The translations under genes were made by a program, and so were the position numbers. From Streptomyces kurssanovii (GTDB taxonomy: Bacteria; Actinomycetota; Actinomycetes; Streptomycetales; Streptomycetaceae): DNA of 64,000 bases. This document shows positions 41,601-49,443 of this stretch, one piece after another. The stretch spans positions 663,894 to 727,893 of the forward strand of contig NZ_BMTN01000003.1 in assembly GCF_014649695.1 (NCBI RefSeq). The letters run 5' to 3'. The stretch's first letter is position 1, and each line of letters opens with the position of its first letter. The notes under the pieces are model-generated. The model was not told where the DNA came from, made no database searches, and saw nothing but the letters and a program-made list of their open reading frames with translations.

Positions 41601-42320
41601 CGCGGACGCGTCCGCGGGGCGGGTGCCGCCCGCCGCGAGGACCGTGGTCACCAGGGCATCCGCGGCGGTCAGTTGCTCGAGCAGTTCCGGTTCCGGGGCC
41701 CGCAGGGAGGCCACGTACAGCGGCAGCGCGCGGCCACCCGCGTCCTCGATCGCCCCGCACAGGACGTCCACGAAGGCGGTGTTGCCGCTCATGTGGTGGG
41801 CCCGGTAGTAGAGCACCGCGATCAGCGGGCCGCCGGTGACCTCTTGGCGCGGGGTGCGGGCGAGGCGGCCCCAGGTCGGGGCGGCGGCCGGGGGCTCGAA
41901 GCCGTGGCCCGTCAGCAGCACGGTGTCCGACAGGAACCGGGCCAGCTGCTCCAGGTTCGCCGGGCCGCCGTGCGCCAGGTAGGCGTGGGCCTCCGCCGCG
42001 ATGCCGATCGGGACGGTGGACGCCTCCATCAGCTGGGCGTCGGGCGCCTGTTCACCCGTGAGGACCACGACGGGGCGCTCCTGCGCGAGCAGCAGGTCGA
42101 TGCCGTCCTGCCAGGCACGCAGGCCGCCGAGGAGACGCACGACGACGAGATCGGTGCCCTCCAGCAAGGCGGGCAGGTCATCGAGCGCGAGGCGCGACGG
42201 GTTCGCGAAGCGGTACGGGACCGGGCCGGCCGCCGCCCGTGCGCTCAGCAGGTCGGTGTCGGACGTCGACAGGAGCAGGATGCTCGGGTGCGCGGGGCGT
42301 CCTTCGGACGAATGCAGCAT
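38688..42320 (-). CDS. cobN: Cobaltochelatase subunit CobN
   Basis: The large subunit (about 1,210 residues) that inserts cobalt into hydrogenobyrinate a,c-diamide in aerobic cobalamin synthesis, with CobS and CobT-like partners encoded elsewhere. It begins with [18 protein letters not shown], a standard start for actinobacterial CobN, and contains '[16 protein letters not shown]', [18 protein letters not shown], and '[23 protein letters not shown]', all typical of the family. The ATG at 42320 lies just after the B12 riboswitch; the earlier start at 42389 would lie inside the aptamer and is rejected. It is divergent from cobG. Repression by cobalamin is expected. Confidence 0.95.
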   Translation of the reverse strand: [1210 protein letters not shown]

Positions 42321-42339
42321 GCGGCGTCTGGCCTTCCTC

Positions 42340-42510
42340 GGGGTTTCCGCGCCCCGGGCGGTGGAAGACGGCGGGAGTTCCTGGCTCACCCGGCCGCGTG
42401 CGCGTGTGCTGCGCTGCTGCCGGGCTCACAGTGGCGGGACCGCGCCGGAATCTCACCGGGCTTCCTCCCCTGACGCCGTCTTCGGCGGTGGTGGGCCGTT
42501 TGGCCCGCCG
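42340..42510 (-). promoter_or_regulatory. Cobalamin (B12) riboswitch upstream of cobN
   Basis: Read on the minus strand, the leader shows GGAAGCCCGGTGAGATTCC, then the B12-box GCCACTGTGAGCCCGGC, and later GTGAGCCAGGAACTCC, in the order and spacing of the cobalamin aptamer. A TACTAT -10-like element lies at 42517-42522, putting the transcript start near 42509. The boundaries are approximate. Binding of adenosylcobalamin should reduce cobN expression. Confidence 0.88.
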
Positions 42511-42570
42511 AGCAGCATAGTAGGGACCCTCCCGTCCCCGGTAGGGCGCTCGGAGCAGGCGCCTTGTGTG

Positions 42571-44262
42571 ATGGTCGGTATGCTCGCCGCCATGCCTCCG
42601 GCCCCCTCGAACCGCCCGAACAGGGACGAACCTCTCGTAACTCCCGTCCGGGACCGCGGTGATGCCTGCCCCGGCGCGCTGCGTCTGCACACCGCGGACG
42701 ACGGCGCGCTGGCGCGCGTCCGCGTCCCGGCGGGCGTCGTGAGCGCCGCGCAGGCGTACGCGCTCGCCGACGCGGCGGAGCGGCTCGGCGACGGCGCGCT
42801 GGACATCACCTCACGCGGGAACCTTCAGCTGCGGGGCCTCGGGCCGGGCTGCGGTGGGGAGTTGGCGAAACTGCTGGACGCGGCCGGGCTGCTGCCCGCG
42901 CCCCGTCACGAACGCGTTCGCAACATCGTGGCGTCCCCGCTGTCCGGGCTCGACGGACGGGGGCATCTGGACGTCCAGCCGCTGGTACGGGAGCTGGACG
43001 TGCTGCTGTGCGCGAGCGAGCGTGCGCCGGAGCTCTCGGGGCGCTTCCTGTTCGCGCTGGACGACGGCCGCGGGGACATGGCGGAGCTCGCCGCCGATGT
43101 GATGTTGCTCGCAGAACCGGGCGGCGCGGAGGTGCGCGTGACGGTCGGCGCGGCGTGGGTGCGGGTCCGCGCCGAGGACGGGCCTCGCGCGATGCTGCTC
43201 GCCGCGGAGGCGTTCCTCGACGCGGCGTCGGCGACGGGCACGAGGGCGTGGCGGGTACAGGAACTCCCGGGCGGCGGCTCGGAATTGGCGGACACGGCGG
43301 TGTGGCGGGATCGGGTTTCCGGGGCGGTCGGTTCCGTGGGCCCGGTCGGTCCGGGCGGCCCGGTGGGCGCGGCGGCCTCGCGGGGGCTCCGCCCCCGGAC
43401 CCGCGCGCCTCAATCGCCGGCGGGGCTTGGACCGGCCGGTCCCGGTTCCGTGGGCCCGGTCGGCTCCGACGCCCCCGAGCGCGCGGCGGCCTCGCGGCGG
43501 GGGCTCCGCCCCCGGACCCCCGCGCCTCAATCGCCGGCGGGGCTGGATTTGCCCGGTTCTGATCGCGCAGCGGAGCCGGAGCTGCCCGGTCTTGGACATG
43601 CGGCCAAGGCGGAGTTGCCCGGTCCTGATCGCGCAGGGGAGCCGGAGTCGGTCGGCACGGAGCGTGCGGCCGGCCTGGAGGCGGCCGGGCGATCGCGTGC
43701 GACCAGGCCGGTCGGGGCCGGTGGGCCCCGGCCCGGGCATGTGGGGGGCGGCGGGACCGGTGGCGGCGGGGTGAGTGTCGGGGTGCCGTTCGGGCGGCTG
43801 TCCGTGGGTGCTTGGCGGGCGCTCGCCCGGGTCGCCCAGGAGCACGGCACCGGCGAGTTGCGCGTCACCCCGTGGCGTGGGGTCGTCGTGCCGGGCGCCG
43901 GGCCCGGGCAGTTGGACGTGCTGGCCGGCGCCGGGCTCGTCACCGATCCCGACTCGCCCTGGCTCGGCGTCGGCGCCTGCACCGGGCGGCCCGGCTGCGC
44001 CAAGTCGCTCGCCGACGTGCGGGCCGACGCCACCGCCCACCTGGCCGCCGGCGCGGGCGGGCTGCCCGTCTACTGGTCGGGCTGCGAACGCCGCTGCGGT
44101 CACCCCCGCGGCACCTGGGTCGACGCCGTCGCGACCGGCGACGGACGCTACGACCTGGCCGTACGCGGCGCCGGCACCGACGAACTCCCCGGCCGACAGG
44201 CCTTTCCAGAACTCGCCGACGCCCTCGCGGCGGCGCGCACCATCACCACCCCGACGAAGTGA
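42571..44262 (+). CDS. cobG: Precorrin-3B synthase CobG
   Basis: A nitrite/sulfite-reductase-like enzyme that makes precorrin-3B in the aerobic pathway. N-terminal [26 protein letters not shown] and [14 protein letters not shown] are the first ferredoxin-like half. The second half has [18 protein letters not shown] and [14 protein letters not shown], which hold the four cysteines for the Fe-S cluster. Between the halves (about residues 245-400) lies a long Pro/Gly/Ala-rich insert made of repeats (see 43372-43544), absent from typical CobG. The catalytic parts look intact, so the insert may be tolerated as a linker. Starts at 42571, 42580 and 42592 are all possible; no strong ribosome site. 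The stop overlaps the cobH start by GTGA. Confidence 0.9.
   Translation: MVGMLAAMPPAPSNRPNRDEPLVTPVRDRGDACPGALRLHTADDGALARVRVPAGVVSAAQAYALADAAERLGDGALDITSRGNLQLRGLGPGCGGELAKLLDAAGLLPAPRHERVRNIVASPLSGLDGRGHLDVQPLVRELDVLLCASERAPELSGRFLFALDDGRGDMAELAADVMLLAEPGGAEVRVTVGAAWVRVRAEDGPRAMLLAAEAFLDAASATGTRAWRVQELPGGGSELADTAVWRDRVSGAVGSVGPVGPGGPVGAAASRGLRPRTRAPQSPAGLGPAGPGSVGPVGSDAPERAAASRRGLRPRTPAPQSPAGLDLPGSDRAAEPELPGLGHAAKAELPGPDRAGEPESVGTERAAGLEAAGRSRATRPVGAGGPRPGHVGGGGTGGGGVSVGVPFGRLSVGAWRALARVAQEHGTGELRVTPWRGVVVPGAGPGQLDVLAGAGLVTDPDSPWLGVGACTGRPGCAKSLADVRADATAHLAAGAGGLPVYWSGCERRCGHPRGTWVDAVATGDGRYDLAVRGAGTDELPGRQAFPELADALAAARTITTPTK
43372..43544 (+). repeat. Two in-frame copies of a dispersed-looking GC-rich element inside cobG
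   Basis: Each copy has GGGGCTCCGCCCC, then GGACC and CGCGCCTCAATCGCCGGCGG plus GGCT. Copy 1 spans about 43372-43427 and copy 2 about 43482-43544. Together with the preceding GTTCCGTGGGCCCGGTCGG they form a tandem duplication of about 112-114 bp. They encode [18 protein letters not shown]-like peptides. The window end (63890 on) holds a degenerate relative. Confidence 0.8.
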
Positions 44263-44900
44263 GCGAGAGCACCGTGTTCGAGTACGAGAAGGACGGCGCG
44301 GAGATCTACCGCCAGTCCTTTGCCACGATCCGCGCGGAGGCGGACCTCGCCGGGCTGCCGGCCGAGGTCTCGCAGGTCGCGGTCCGCATGATCCACGCCT
44401 GCGGGATGGTCGATCTCGTCACCGACCTCGTCCACAGCCCCGACGTCGTCGTGCGCGCCCGCGAGGCCCTGCGGGCCGGCGCGCCGATCCTGTGCGACGC
44501 GCAGATGGTCGCCAGCGGCGTGACGCGCAAGCGGCTGCCCGCCGACAACGACGTGGTCTGCACCCTGTCCGACCCGTCCGTGCCGGAACTGGCCGCGAAG
44601 CTCGGCACCACCCGCTCCGCCGCCGCCCTCGAGCTGTGGCGGGACCGCCTCGAGGGGGCCGTCGTCGCCGTCGGCAACGCGCCCACCGCGCTGTTCCGGC
44701 TGCTGGAGATGATCGAGGAGGGCGCGCCGCGTCCGGCGGCCGTCATCGGTGTGCCGGTCGGTTTCATCGGGGCCGCGGAGTCCAAGGAGGCGCTCGCCGC
44801 GCACCCGCTGGGCCTCGAGCACCTTGTGGTGCGCGGCCGCCGCGGTGGCAGCGCGATGGCCGCCGCCGCAGTCAACGCGATCGCGAGCGAGGCGGAGTAG
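44259..44900 (+). CDS. cobH: Precorrin-8X methylmutase CobH/CbiC
   Basis: A 213-residue enzyme that shifts the C-11 methyl to C-12 to make hydrogenobyrinate. [20 protein letters not shown] opens the family. It contains [20 protein letters not shown] with the catalytic-type His, and [20 protein letters not shown]. The Gly-rich end [21 protein letters not shown] is typical. The GTG at 44259 overlaps the cobG stop. The stop overlaps the cobIJ start by one base, so cobG, cobH and cobIJ form one operon. Confidence 0.93.
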   Translation: MSESTVFEYEKDGAEIYRQSFATIRAEADLAGLPAEVSQVAVRMIHACGMVDLVTDLVHSPDVVVRAREALRAGAPILCDAQMVASGVTRKRLPADNDVVCTLSDPSVPELAAKLGTTRSAAALELWRDRLEGAVVAVGNAPTALFRLLEMIEEGAPRPAAVIGVPVGFIGAAESKEALAAHPLGLEHLVVRGRRGGSAMAAAAVNAIASEAE

Positions 44901-46459
44901 TGAGCGACAACCAGAACGGCGACCAGCAGAACCTCGAGAGCCCGAACGGGGAGAGCCCTAACGGCGCGAGCCCGAACACCGGCCGGCTGTACGGCGTCGG
45001 GCTCGGCCCCGGCGACCCGGAGCTGATGACCCTGCGTGCCGCCCGCGTCATCGCGGAGGCCGACGTGATCGCGTACCACTGCGCCCGGCACGGACGTTCC
45101 ATCGCCCGGTCGATCGCGGCCCCCCATCTGCGCCCCGAGCACATCGAGGAGCGTCTGATGTACCCGGTGACGGTCGAGACCACCGACCATCCCGGCGGCT
45201 ACCGCGGCGCGCTCGACGACTTCTACGAGCAGGCCGCGGCCCGGCTCGCCGCGCACCTCGACGCCGGCCGTACGGTCGCCGTGCTCGCCGAGGGCGACCC
45301 GTTCTTCTACGGCTCGTACCAGCACATGCACAAGCGGCTCGCGCACCGCTATCCCACCGAGGTGATCCCCGGGGTCACCTCCATCAGCGCCGCGGCGGCC
45401 CGGCTGGGGACGCCGCTGTGCGAGGCGGAGGAGGTGCTCACCGTCATCCCCGGCACGCTGACGGAGGAGGAGCTGACCGCCCGGCTCGCCGCGACCGACT
45501 CGGCCGTCGTCATGAAGCTGGGCCGCACCTTCCCCGCCGTTCGGAGCGCGATGGAGTCCTCCGGCCGGCTGGCGGAGGCCCGTTACGTCGAGCGGGCCAC
45601 GATGAGCGGCGAGCGCACCGGCCGTCTGGCCGACATCGACCCGGAGTCGGTGCCGTACTTCTCCGTGGCCGTCGTGCCGAGCCGCATCGCGAACCCCCGC
45701 CCCGCACCCGGCAAGGGCGAGGTCGTGGTCGTCGGCACCGGGCCGGCCGGGCCGCTGTGGCTGACGCCGGAGACGAAGCGCGCCCTCGCCGACGCGGACG
45801 AACTCGTCGGCTACACCACCTACGTGGACCGGGTGCCGCAGCGTCCGGGGCAGATCCGGCACGGTTCCGACAACAAGGTCGAGTCGGAGCGCGCCGAGTT
45901 CGCGCTCGACCTGGCCCGGCGCGGGCGGCGGGTCGCCGTCGTCTCCGGCGGCGACCCGGGCGTCTTCGCCATGGCGACCGCCGTGCTGGAGGTGGCGTCC
46001 CAGGACGCGTACAAGGACGTTCCGGTACGGGTCCTCCCGGGCGTCACCGCCGCCAACGCCGCCGCCGCGAAGGCCGGTGCGCCGCTCGGCCACGACTACG
46101 CGGTGCTCTCGCTGTCCGACCGGCTCAAGCCATGGGAGGTCATCGCGGAACGCCTGGCCGCCGCGGCAGCCGCCGACCTGGTGCTCGCGCTGTACAACCC
46201 GGGTTCCCGCAGCCGCACCTGGCAGGTGGGCAAGGCGCGCGAGGTGCTCCTCGGGCACCGGGCGCCCGACACGCCCGTCGTGCTCGGCCGGGACATCGGC
46301 GGACCGGAGGAGAGCGTACGGATCGTTCGGCTCGGCGAACTCGACCCGGCGCAGGTCGACATGCGCACGATCCTGCTGATCGGGTCGTCGCAGACGCAGG
46401 TGGTCCGACGCGGCGACGGCCACGAGATCGTGTGGACCCCGAGGCGTTATCCGGAGTAG
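44900..46459 (+). CDS. cobIJ: Fused precorrin-2 C20- and precorrin-3B C17-methyltransferase CobIJ
   Basis: A 519-residue fusion. The first half (after an Asn/Ser/Pro-rich N-terminal tail SPNGESPNGASPN) is CobI: GRLYGVGLGPGDPELMTLRAARVI, with GDPFFYGSY and VIPGVTSISAAAARLG. The second half is CobJ: GEVVVVGTGPAGPLWLTPETKRAL, VAVVSGGDPGVFAMATAVLEV and LPGVTAANAAAAKAGAPLG. Both carry complete SAM-binding motifs of tetrapyrrole methylases. The GTG start at 44900 overlaps the cobH stop. The 3' end overlaps the convergent cobK stop by 13 bp. Fusions of this type are usual in actinobacteria. Confidence 0.94.
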   Translation: MSDNQNGDQQNLESPNGESPNGASPNTGRLYGVGLGPGDPELMTLRAARVIAEADVIAYHCARHGRSIARSIAAPHLRPEHIEERLMYPVTVETTDHPGGYRGALDDFYEQAAARLAAHLDAGRTVAVLAEGDPFFYGSYQHMHKRLAHRYPTEVIPGVTSISAAAARLGTPLCEAEEVLTVIPGTLTEEELTARLAATDSAVVMKLGRTFPAVRSAMESSGRLAEARYVERATMSGERTGRLADIDPESVPYFSVAVVPSRIANPRPAPGKGEVVVVGTGPAGPLWLTPETKRALADADELVGYTTYVDRVPQRPGQIRHGSDNKVESERAEFALDLARRGRRVAVVSGGDPGVFAMATAVLEVASQDAYKDVPVRVLPGVTAANAAAAKAGAPLGHDYAVLSLSDRLKPWEVIAERLAAAAAADLVLALYNPGSRSRTWQVGKAREVLLGHRAPDTPVVLGRDIGGPEESVRIVRLGELDPAQVDMRTILLIGSSQTQVVRRGDGHEIVWTPRRYPE

Positions 46460-47187
46460 GCCCGGAGCCAGGCGGCCGCTTCCTCGGGGCCGGCCGCGAC
46501 CGGGACACCGTCGGGGACGGGCGGGCGGCGCACGATCACCACGGGCACGCCCGCCTCCCGCGCGGCCGTCAGCTTCGGTGCCGTCGCCGCTCCGCCGCTG
46601 TCCTTGGTGACGAGCACGTCGATGCGGTGACGGCGCAGCAGTTCGCGTTCCCCGTCGAGGGTGAACGGCCCCCGGTCGAGCAGCACATCCATCCGGGGCG
46701 GGCACGCCCCCTCGGGGGCGTCGACGGACCGTACGAGGAACCACGCGTCACGGATGTGCGCGAAGGAGGCGAGGCCCATGCGGCCGGTCGTCAGGAACAC
46801 CCGGCTGCCGAGCTCGGCGGCCCGGTCGGCGGCCTGCTCCAGGGAGCCGACGGGATGCCAGTCGTCGCCGTCGGCCGGGGCCCAGCCGGGGCGGCGCAGC
46901 GCCAGCAGGGGAACATGGGCCTCCGCGGCGGCCAGCGCCGCGTTGAAACTGATCGTTCCGGCGAAGGGATGGGTGGCGTCGATGACCGCGCCGACCTCGT
47001 GCTCGCGCAGCCACCGGGCCAGGCCCGGGGCCCCGCCGAAGCCGCCGACCCGGACCTCGCCGGGGGGCATCCTGGGAGTGGCGACCCGGCCCGCGAGGCT
47101 GCTGGTGACACGGGCCGTGCCGTCGGCGTGCAGTCTCGTCGCGAGACGCCGGCCCTCGGTCGTCCCACCGAGGATCAGTACATGCAT
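46447..47187 (-). CDS. cobK: Precorrin-6A reductase CobK
   Basis: A 246-residue NADPH-dependent reductase. MHVLILGGTTEGRRLATRL is the Rossmann start. VGGFGGAPGLARWL, VIDATHPFAGTISFNAA, 'FLTTGRMGLASF' and DVLVTKDSGGAATAPKLTAARE are diagnostic. It is transcribed against cobIJ (13-bp tail overlap) and is only 12 bp from the divergent cbiD start, so its leader is very short or its promoter lies inside cbiD. The longer minus frame to 48612 is a shadow of cbiD. Confidence 0.93.
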   Translation of the reverse strand: MHVLILGGTTEGRRLATRLHADGTARVTSSLAGRVATPRMPPGEVRVGGFGGAPGLARWLREHEVGAVIDATHPFAGTISFNAALAAAEAHVPLLALRRPGWAPADGDDWHPVGSLEQAADRAAELGSRVFLTTGRMGLASFAHIRDAWFLVRSVDAPEGACPPRMDVLLDRGPFTLDGERELLRRHRIDVLVTKDSGGAATAPKLTAAREAGVPVVIVRRPPVPDGVPVAAGPEEAAAWLRAYSG

Positions 47188-47199
47188 CGGAGACCATCC

Positions 47200-48309
47200 A
47201 TGAGCGCGGCAACGGGCGGCGGGCGTGAGGCCCAACTCAAGCACACCGGTCTGCGGCCCGGCTGGACGACCGGGGCCTGCGCGACGGCCGCGACGACCGC
47301 CGCGTACACGGCGCTGCTGACCGGCGAGTTCCCCGACCCGGTGACGATCACGCTGCCCAAGGGACAGACGCCGGCCTTCGCGCTGGCCGCGGAGTCCCTG
47401 TCGGGCGGCTCCGCCATGGCGGGGATCGTCAAGGACGCCGGCGACGACCCGGACGTCACTCACGGCGCGCTGGTGAGGGCCACGGTGCGGCTGCTGCCGG
47501 CCGGGTCCGGGGTCGTCTTCCGCGCGGGCCCCGGCGTGGGGACGGTCACCCGTCCGGGGCTGCCGCTCGACGTCGGCGAGCCCGCGATCAACCCGGTCCC
47601 ACGGCAGATGATGCGCGACCACGTGGGCGTGGTCGCCGCGCGGCACGGGGGCGGCGGGGACGTGGAGATCACCGTTTCCGTCGACCACGGCGAGGACATC
47701 GCACGCTCCACGTGGAACCCCCGGCTCGGCATCCTGGGCGGGCTGTCGATCCTCGGCACGACCGGGATCGTGGTGCCGTACTCCTGCTCTGCGTGGATCG
47801 ACTCCATCCGGCGCGGGGTGGACGTGGCGCGGGCCGCGGGCCGTACCCACGTGGCCGGCTGCACGGGCTCGACCTCGGAGAAGACAGTGGTGGCCCTGTA
47901 CGGGCTGCCCGAGATCGCGCTGCTCGACATGGGCGACTTCGCGGGAGCGGTACTGAAGTACGTGCGACGCCATCCGGTCGAGCGGCTCACCCTGTGCGGC
48001 GGCTTCGCCAAGCTCTCCAAGCTCGCAGCGGGCCATCTGGACCTGCACTCGGGCCGCTCCCAGGTCGACAAGGCGTTCCTGGCGGAGCTGGCCCGGCAGG
48101 GCGGCGCCGACGAGGCCCTCGCTGCGGAGGTCGCCGTGGCGAACACGGGCCTGGCGGCGCTCCAGATGTGCGCGGCGCAGGGCGTTCCGCTGGGCGACCT
48201 GGTGGCGGCGGCCGCGCGCGACCAGGCGCTCGGCGTACTGCGGGGCGCGCCGGTGGCGGTGGACGTCGTGTGCATCGACCGCGCGGGCACGGTCGTGGGC
48301 CGCGCGTAG
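47200..48309 (+). CDS. cbiD: Cobalt-precorrin-5B C1-methyltransferase CbiD
   Basis: A 369-residue enzyme that methylates C-1. LRPGWTTGACATAATTAAY is the CbiD opening motif. VRRHPVERLTLCGGFAKLSKLAAGHLDLHS and the final 'VDVVCIDRAGTVVGRA' support it. No cobF (the aerobic C-1 methyltransferase) lies in this locus, so CbiD probably supplies this step together with the aerobic-type CobG, a mixed gene set seen in actinobacteria. The start ATG 47200 is 12 bp from cobK on the other strand; the transcript must start within cobK or be nearly leaderless. Confidence 0.93.
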   Translation: MSAATGGGREAQLKHTGLRPGWTTGACATAATTAAYTALLTGEFPDPVTITLPKGQTPAFALAAESLSGGSAMAGIVKDAGDDPDVTHGALVRATVRLLPAGSGVVFRAGPGVGTVTRPGLPLDVGEPAINPVPRQMMRDHVGVVAARHGGGGDVEITVSVDHGEDIARSTWNPRLGILGGLSILGTTGIVVPYSCSAWIDSIRRGVDVARAAGRTHVAGCTGSTSEKTVVALYGLPEIALLDMGDFAGAVLKYVRRHPVERLTLCGGFAKLSKLAAGHLDLHSGRSQVDKAFLAELARQGGADEALAAEVAVANTGLAALQMCAAQGVPLGDLVAAAARDQALGVLRGAPVAVDVVCIDRAGTVVGRA

Positions 48310-48693
48310 CCCTCGGGCAGGCGGCGCACCGGGCCGGCCGGCACCGGGACGCCGACCGCGCCCCCTTCCCGACCGGGTGGCCGCAGGCGGCTCCGGCCCG
48401 TCCCGGGGGCCCACGGGCGGCGGCCGAGGGCGAGCTCGCGGGCCCCAGGAAGGCCGGTACAGGCCCGGTGCGGTCGGGACACCTCGAGAAGGCGGTACGG
48501 TCCGCGCGGCCCGGGTCGGGAAGTGGGCCGCTACGGCCGTCAGGCTGTGAAGGTGGCCGAACGCCCCGCGCAGCGGCACGCCCCCCGCGTCCGACCCGTC
48601 CACCACCCTCACCGCCGTTCGCGCGGCGCGCGTCCCGCCCAGGGCCTGTGCCAGGCCCTGGCGCGGCCGCTGGGGCGCACCGCCGCGCCGGGG
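48310..48693. other. Convergent gap with hairpin 48639-48661
   Basis: No gene is supported. A perfect 10-bp stem (CCAGGGCCTG / CAGGCCCTGG, loop TGC) at 48639-48661 lies 33 bp after the cobM stop and probably ends the cobLM transcript. The rest is very G/C-rich without recognisable elements. Confidence 0.6.
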
Positions 48694-49443
48694 TCAGCAG
48701 ACGTGGCGGTCGCGCTCCGCCGAGTACAGGTGGCTGTCACGGAAGCCGGACGCGGCCAGGACGCGGCCGACCAGGATCACCGCGGTGCGGGTCACGCCCG
48801 CCTCCTTCACCTGCGCGGCGATGTCCTGCAGCGTCCCGCGCAGCACCAGCTCGTCGGGACGGCTCGCCATCGCGACCACGGCGGCAGGGCAGTCGGCGCC
48901 GTAGTGGGGGAGGAGCTCGGAGACGATCCGGTCGACGTGGCGGGCGCCCAGGTGGAGGACGAGCAGCGCCCCGCTGCGGCCGAGGGTCGCCAGGTCCTCG
49001 CCGTCCGGCATGGGGGTGGCCTGCTGGGCGACGCGGGTGAGGATCACCGTCTGGCCGACGGTCGGGACCGTCAGCTCCCGCTTGAGCGCGGCGGCCGCCG
49101 CGGCGAACGCGGGGACGCCCGGCACGACCTCGTACGGCACACCCGCCGCGTCCAGGCGCCGCATCTGCTCCGCGACCGCGCTGAAGACCGACGGGTCGCC
49201 CGAGTGGAGCCGGGCCACGTCGTGGCCCTCCTCGTGGGCGCGGACCAGCTCCGCGGTGATGGCGTCCAGGTCGAGCTGCGCCGTGTCGATCAGGCGGGCG
49301 TCCGGCGGGCAGTCGGCGAGGAGTTCACGCGGGACGAGCGAGCCGGCGTAGAGGCAGACGCCGCACGACGCCAGGGTGCGCGCCCCGCGCACGGTGATCA
49401 GGTCGGCGGCGCCGGGGCCCGCACCGATGAAGTACACGGTCAT
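48694..49443 (-). CDS. cobM: Precorrin-4 C11-methyltransferase CobM
   Basis: A 249-residue tetrapyrrole methylase. MTVYFIGAGPGAADLITVRG is the SAM-binding entry. GVCLYAGSLVPRELLADCP, 'VARLHSGDPSVFSAVAEQMRRL' and YEVVPGVPAFAAAAAAL are CobM/CbiF signatures. Its ATG overlaps the cobL stop by four bases (ATGA). It adds the C-11 methyl in ring-contracted precorrin. Confidence 0.95.
   Translation of the reverse strand: MTVYFIGAGPGAADLITVRGARTLASCGVCLYAGSLVPRELLADCPPDARLIDTAQLDLDAITAELVRAHEEGHDVARLHSGDPSVFSAVAEQMRRLDAAGVPYEVVPGVPAFAAAAAALKRELTVPTVGQTVILTRVAQQATPMPDGEDLATLGRSGALLVLHLGARHVDRIVSELLPHYGADCPAAVVAMASRPDELVLRGTLQDIAAQVKEAGVTRTAVILVGRVLAASGFRDSHLYSAERDRHVC

Noticed and set aside
36976-42473. 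Very long opposite-strand ORFs across the CobN region (1617 and 949 codons)
   Set aside because: They are G/C-rich shadows of cobN and neighbours, with no domain similarity and poor composition.
43372-43544. CRISPR array in cobG
   Set aside because: Only two units, no spacers of constant length and no cas genes; they are tandem copies of a GC-rich repeat.
45418-47160. Plus-strand ORF extension joining the cobIJ end to cbiD
   Set aside because: Arg/Gly-rich shadow frame; the true cbiD start is ATG 47200.
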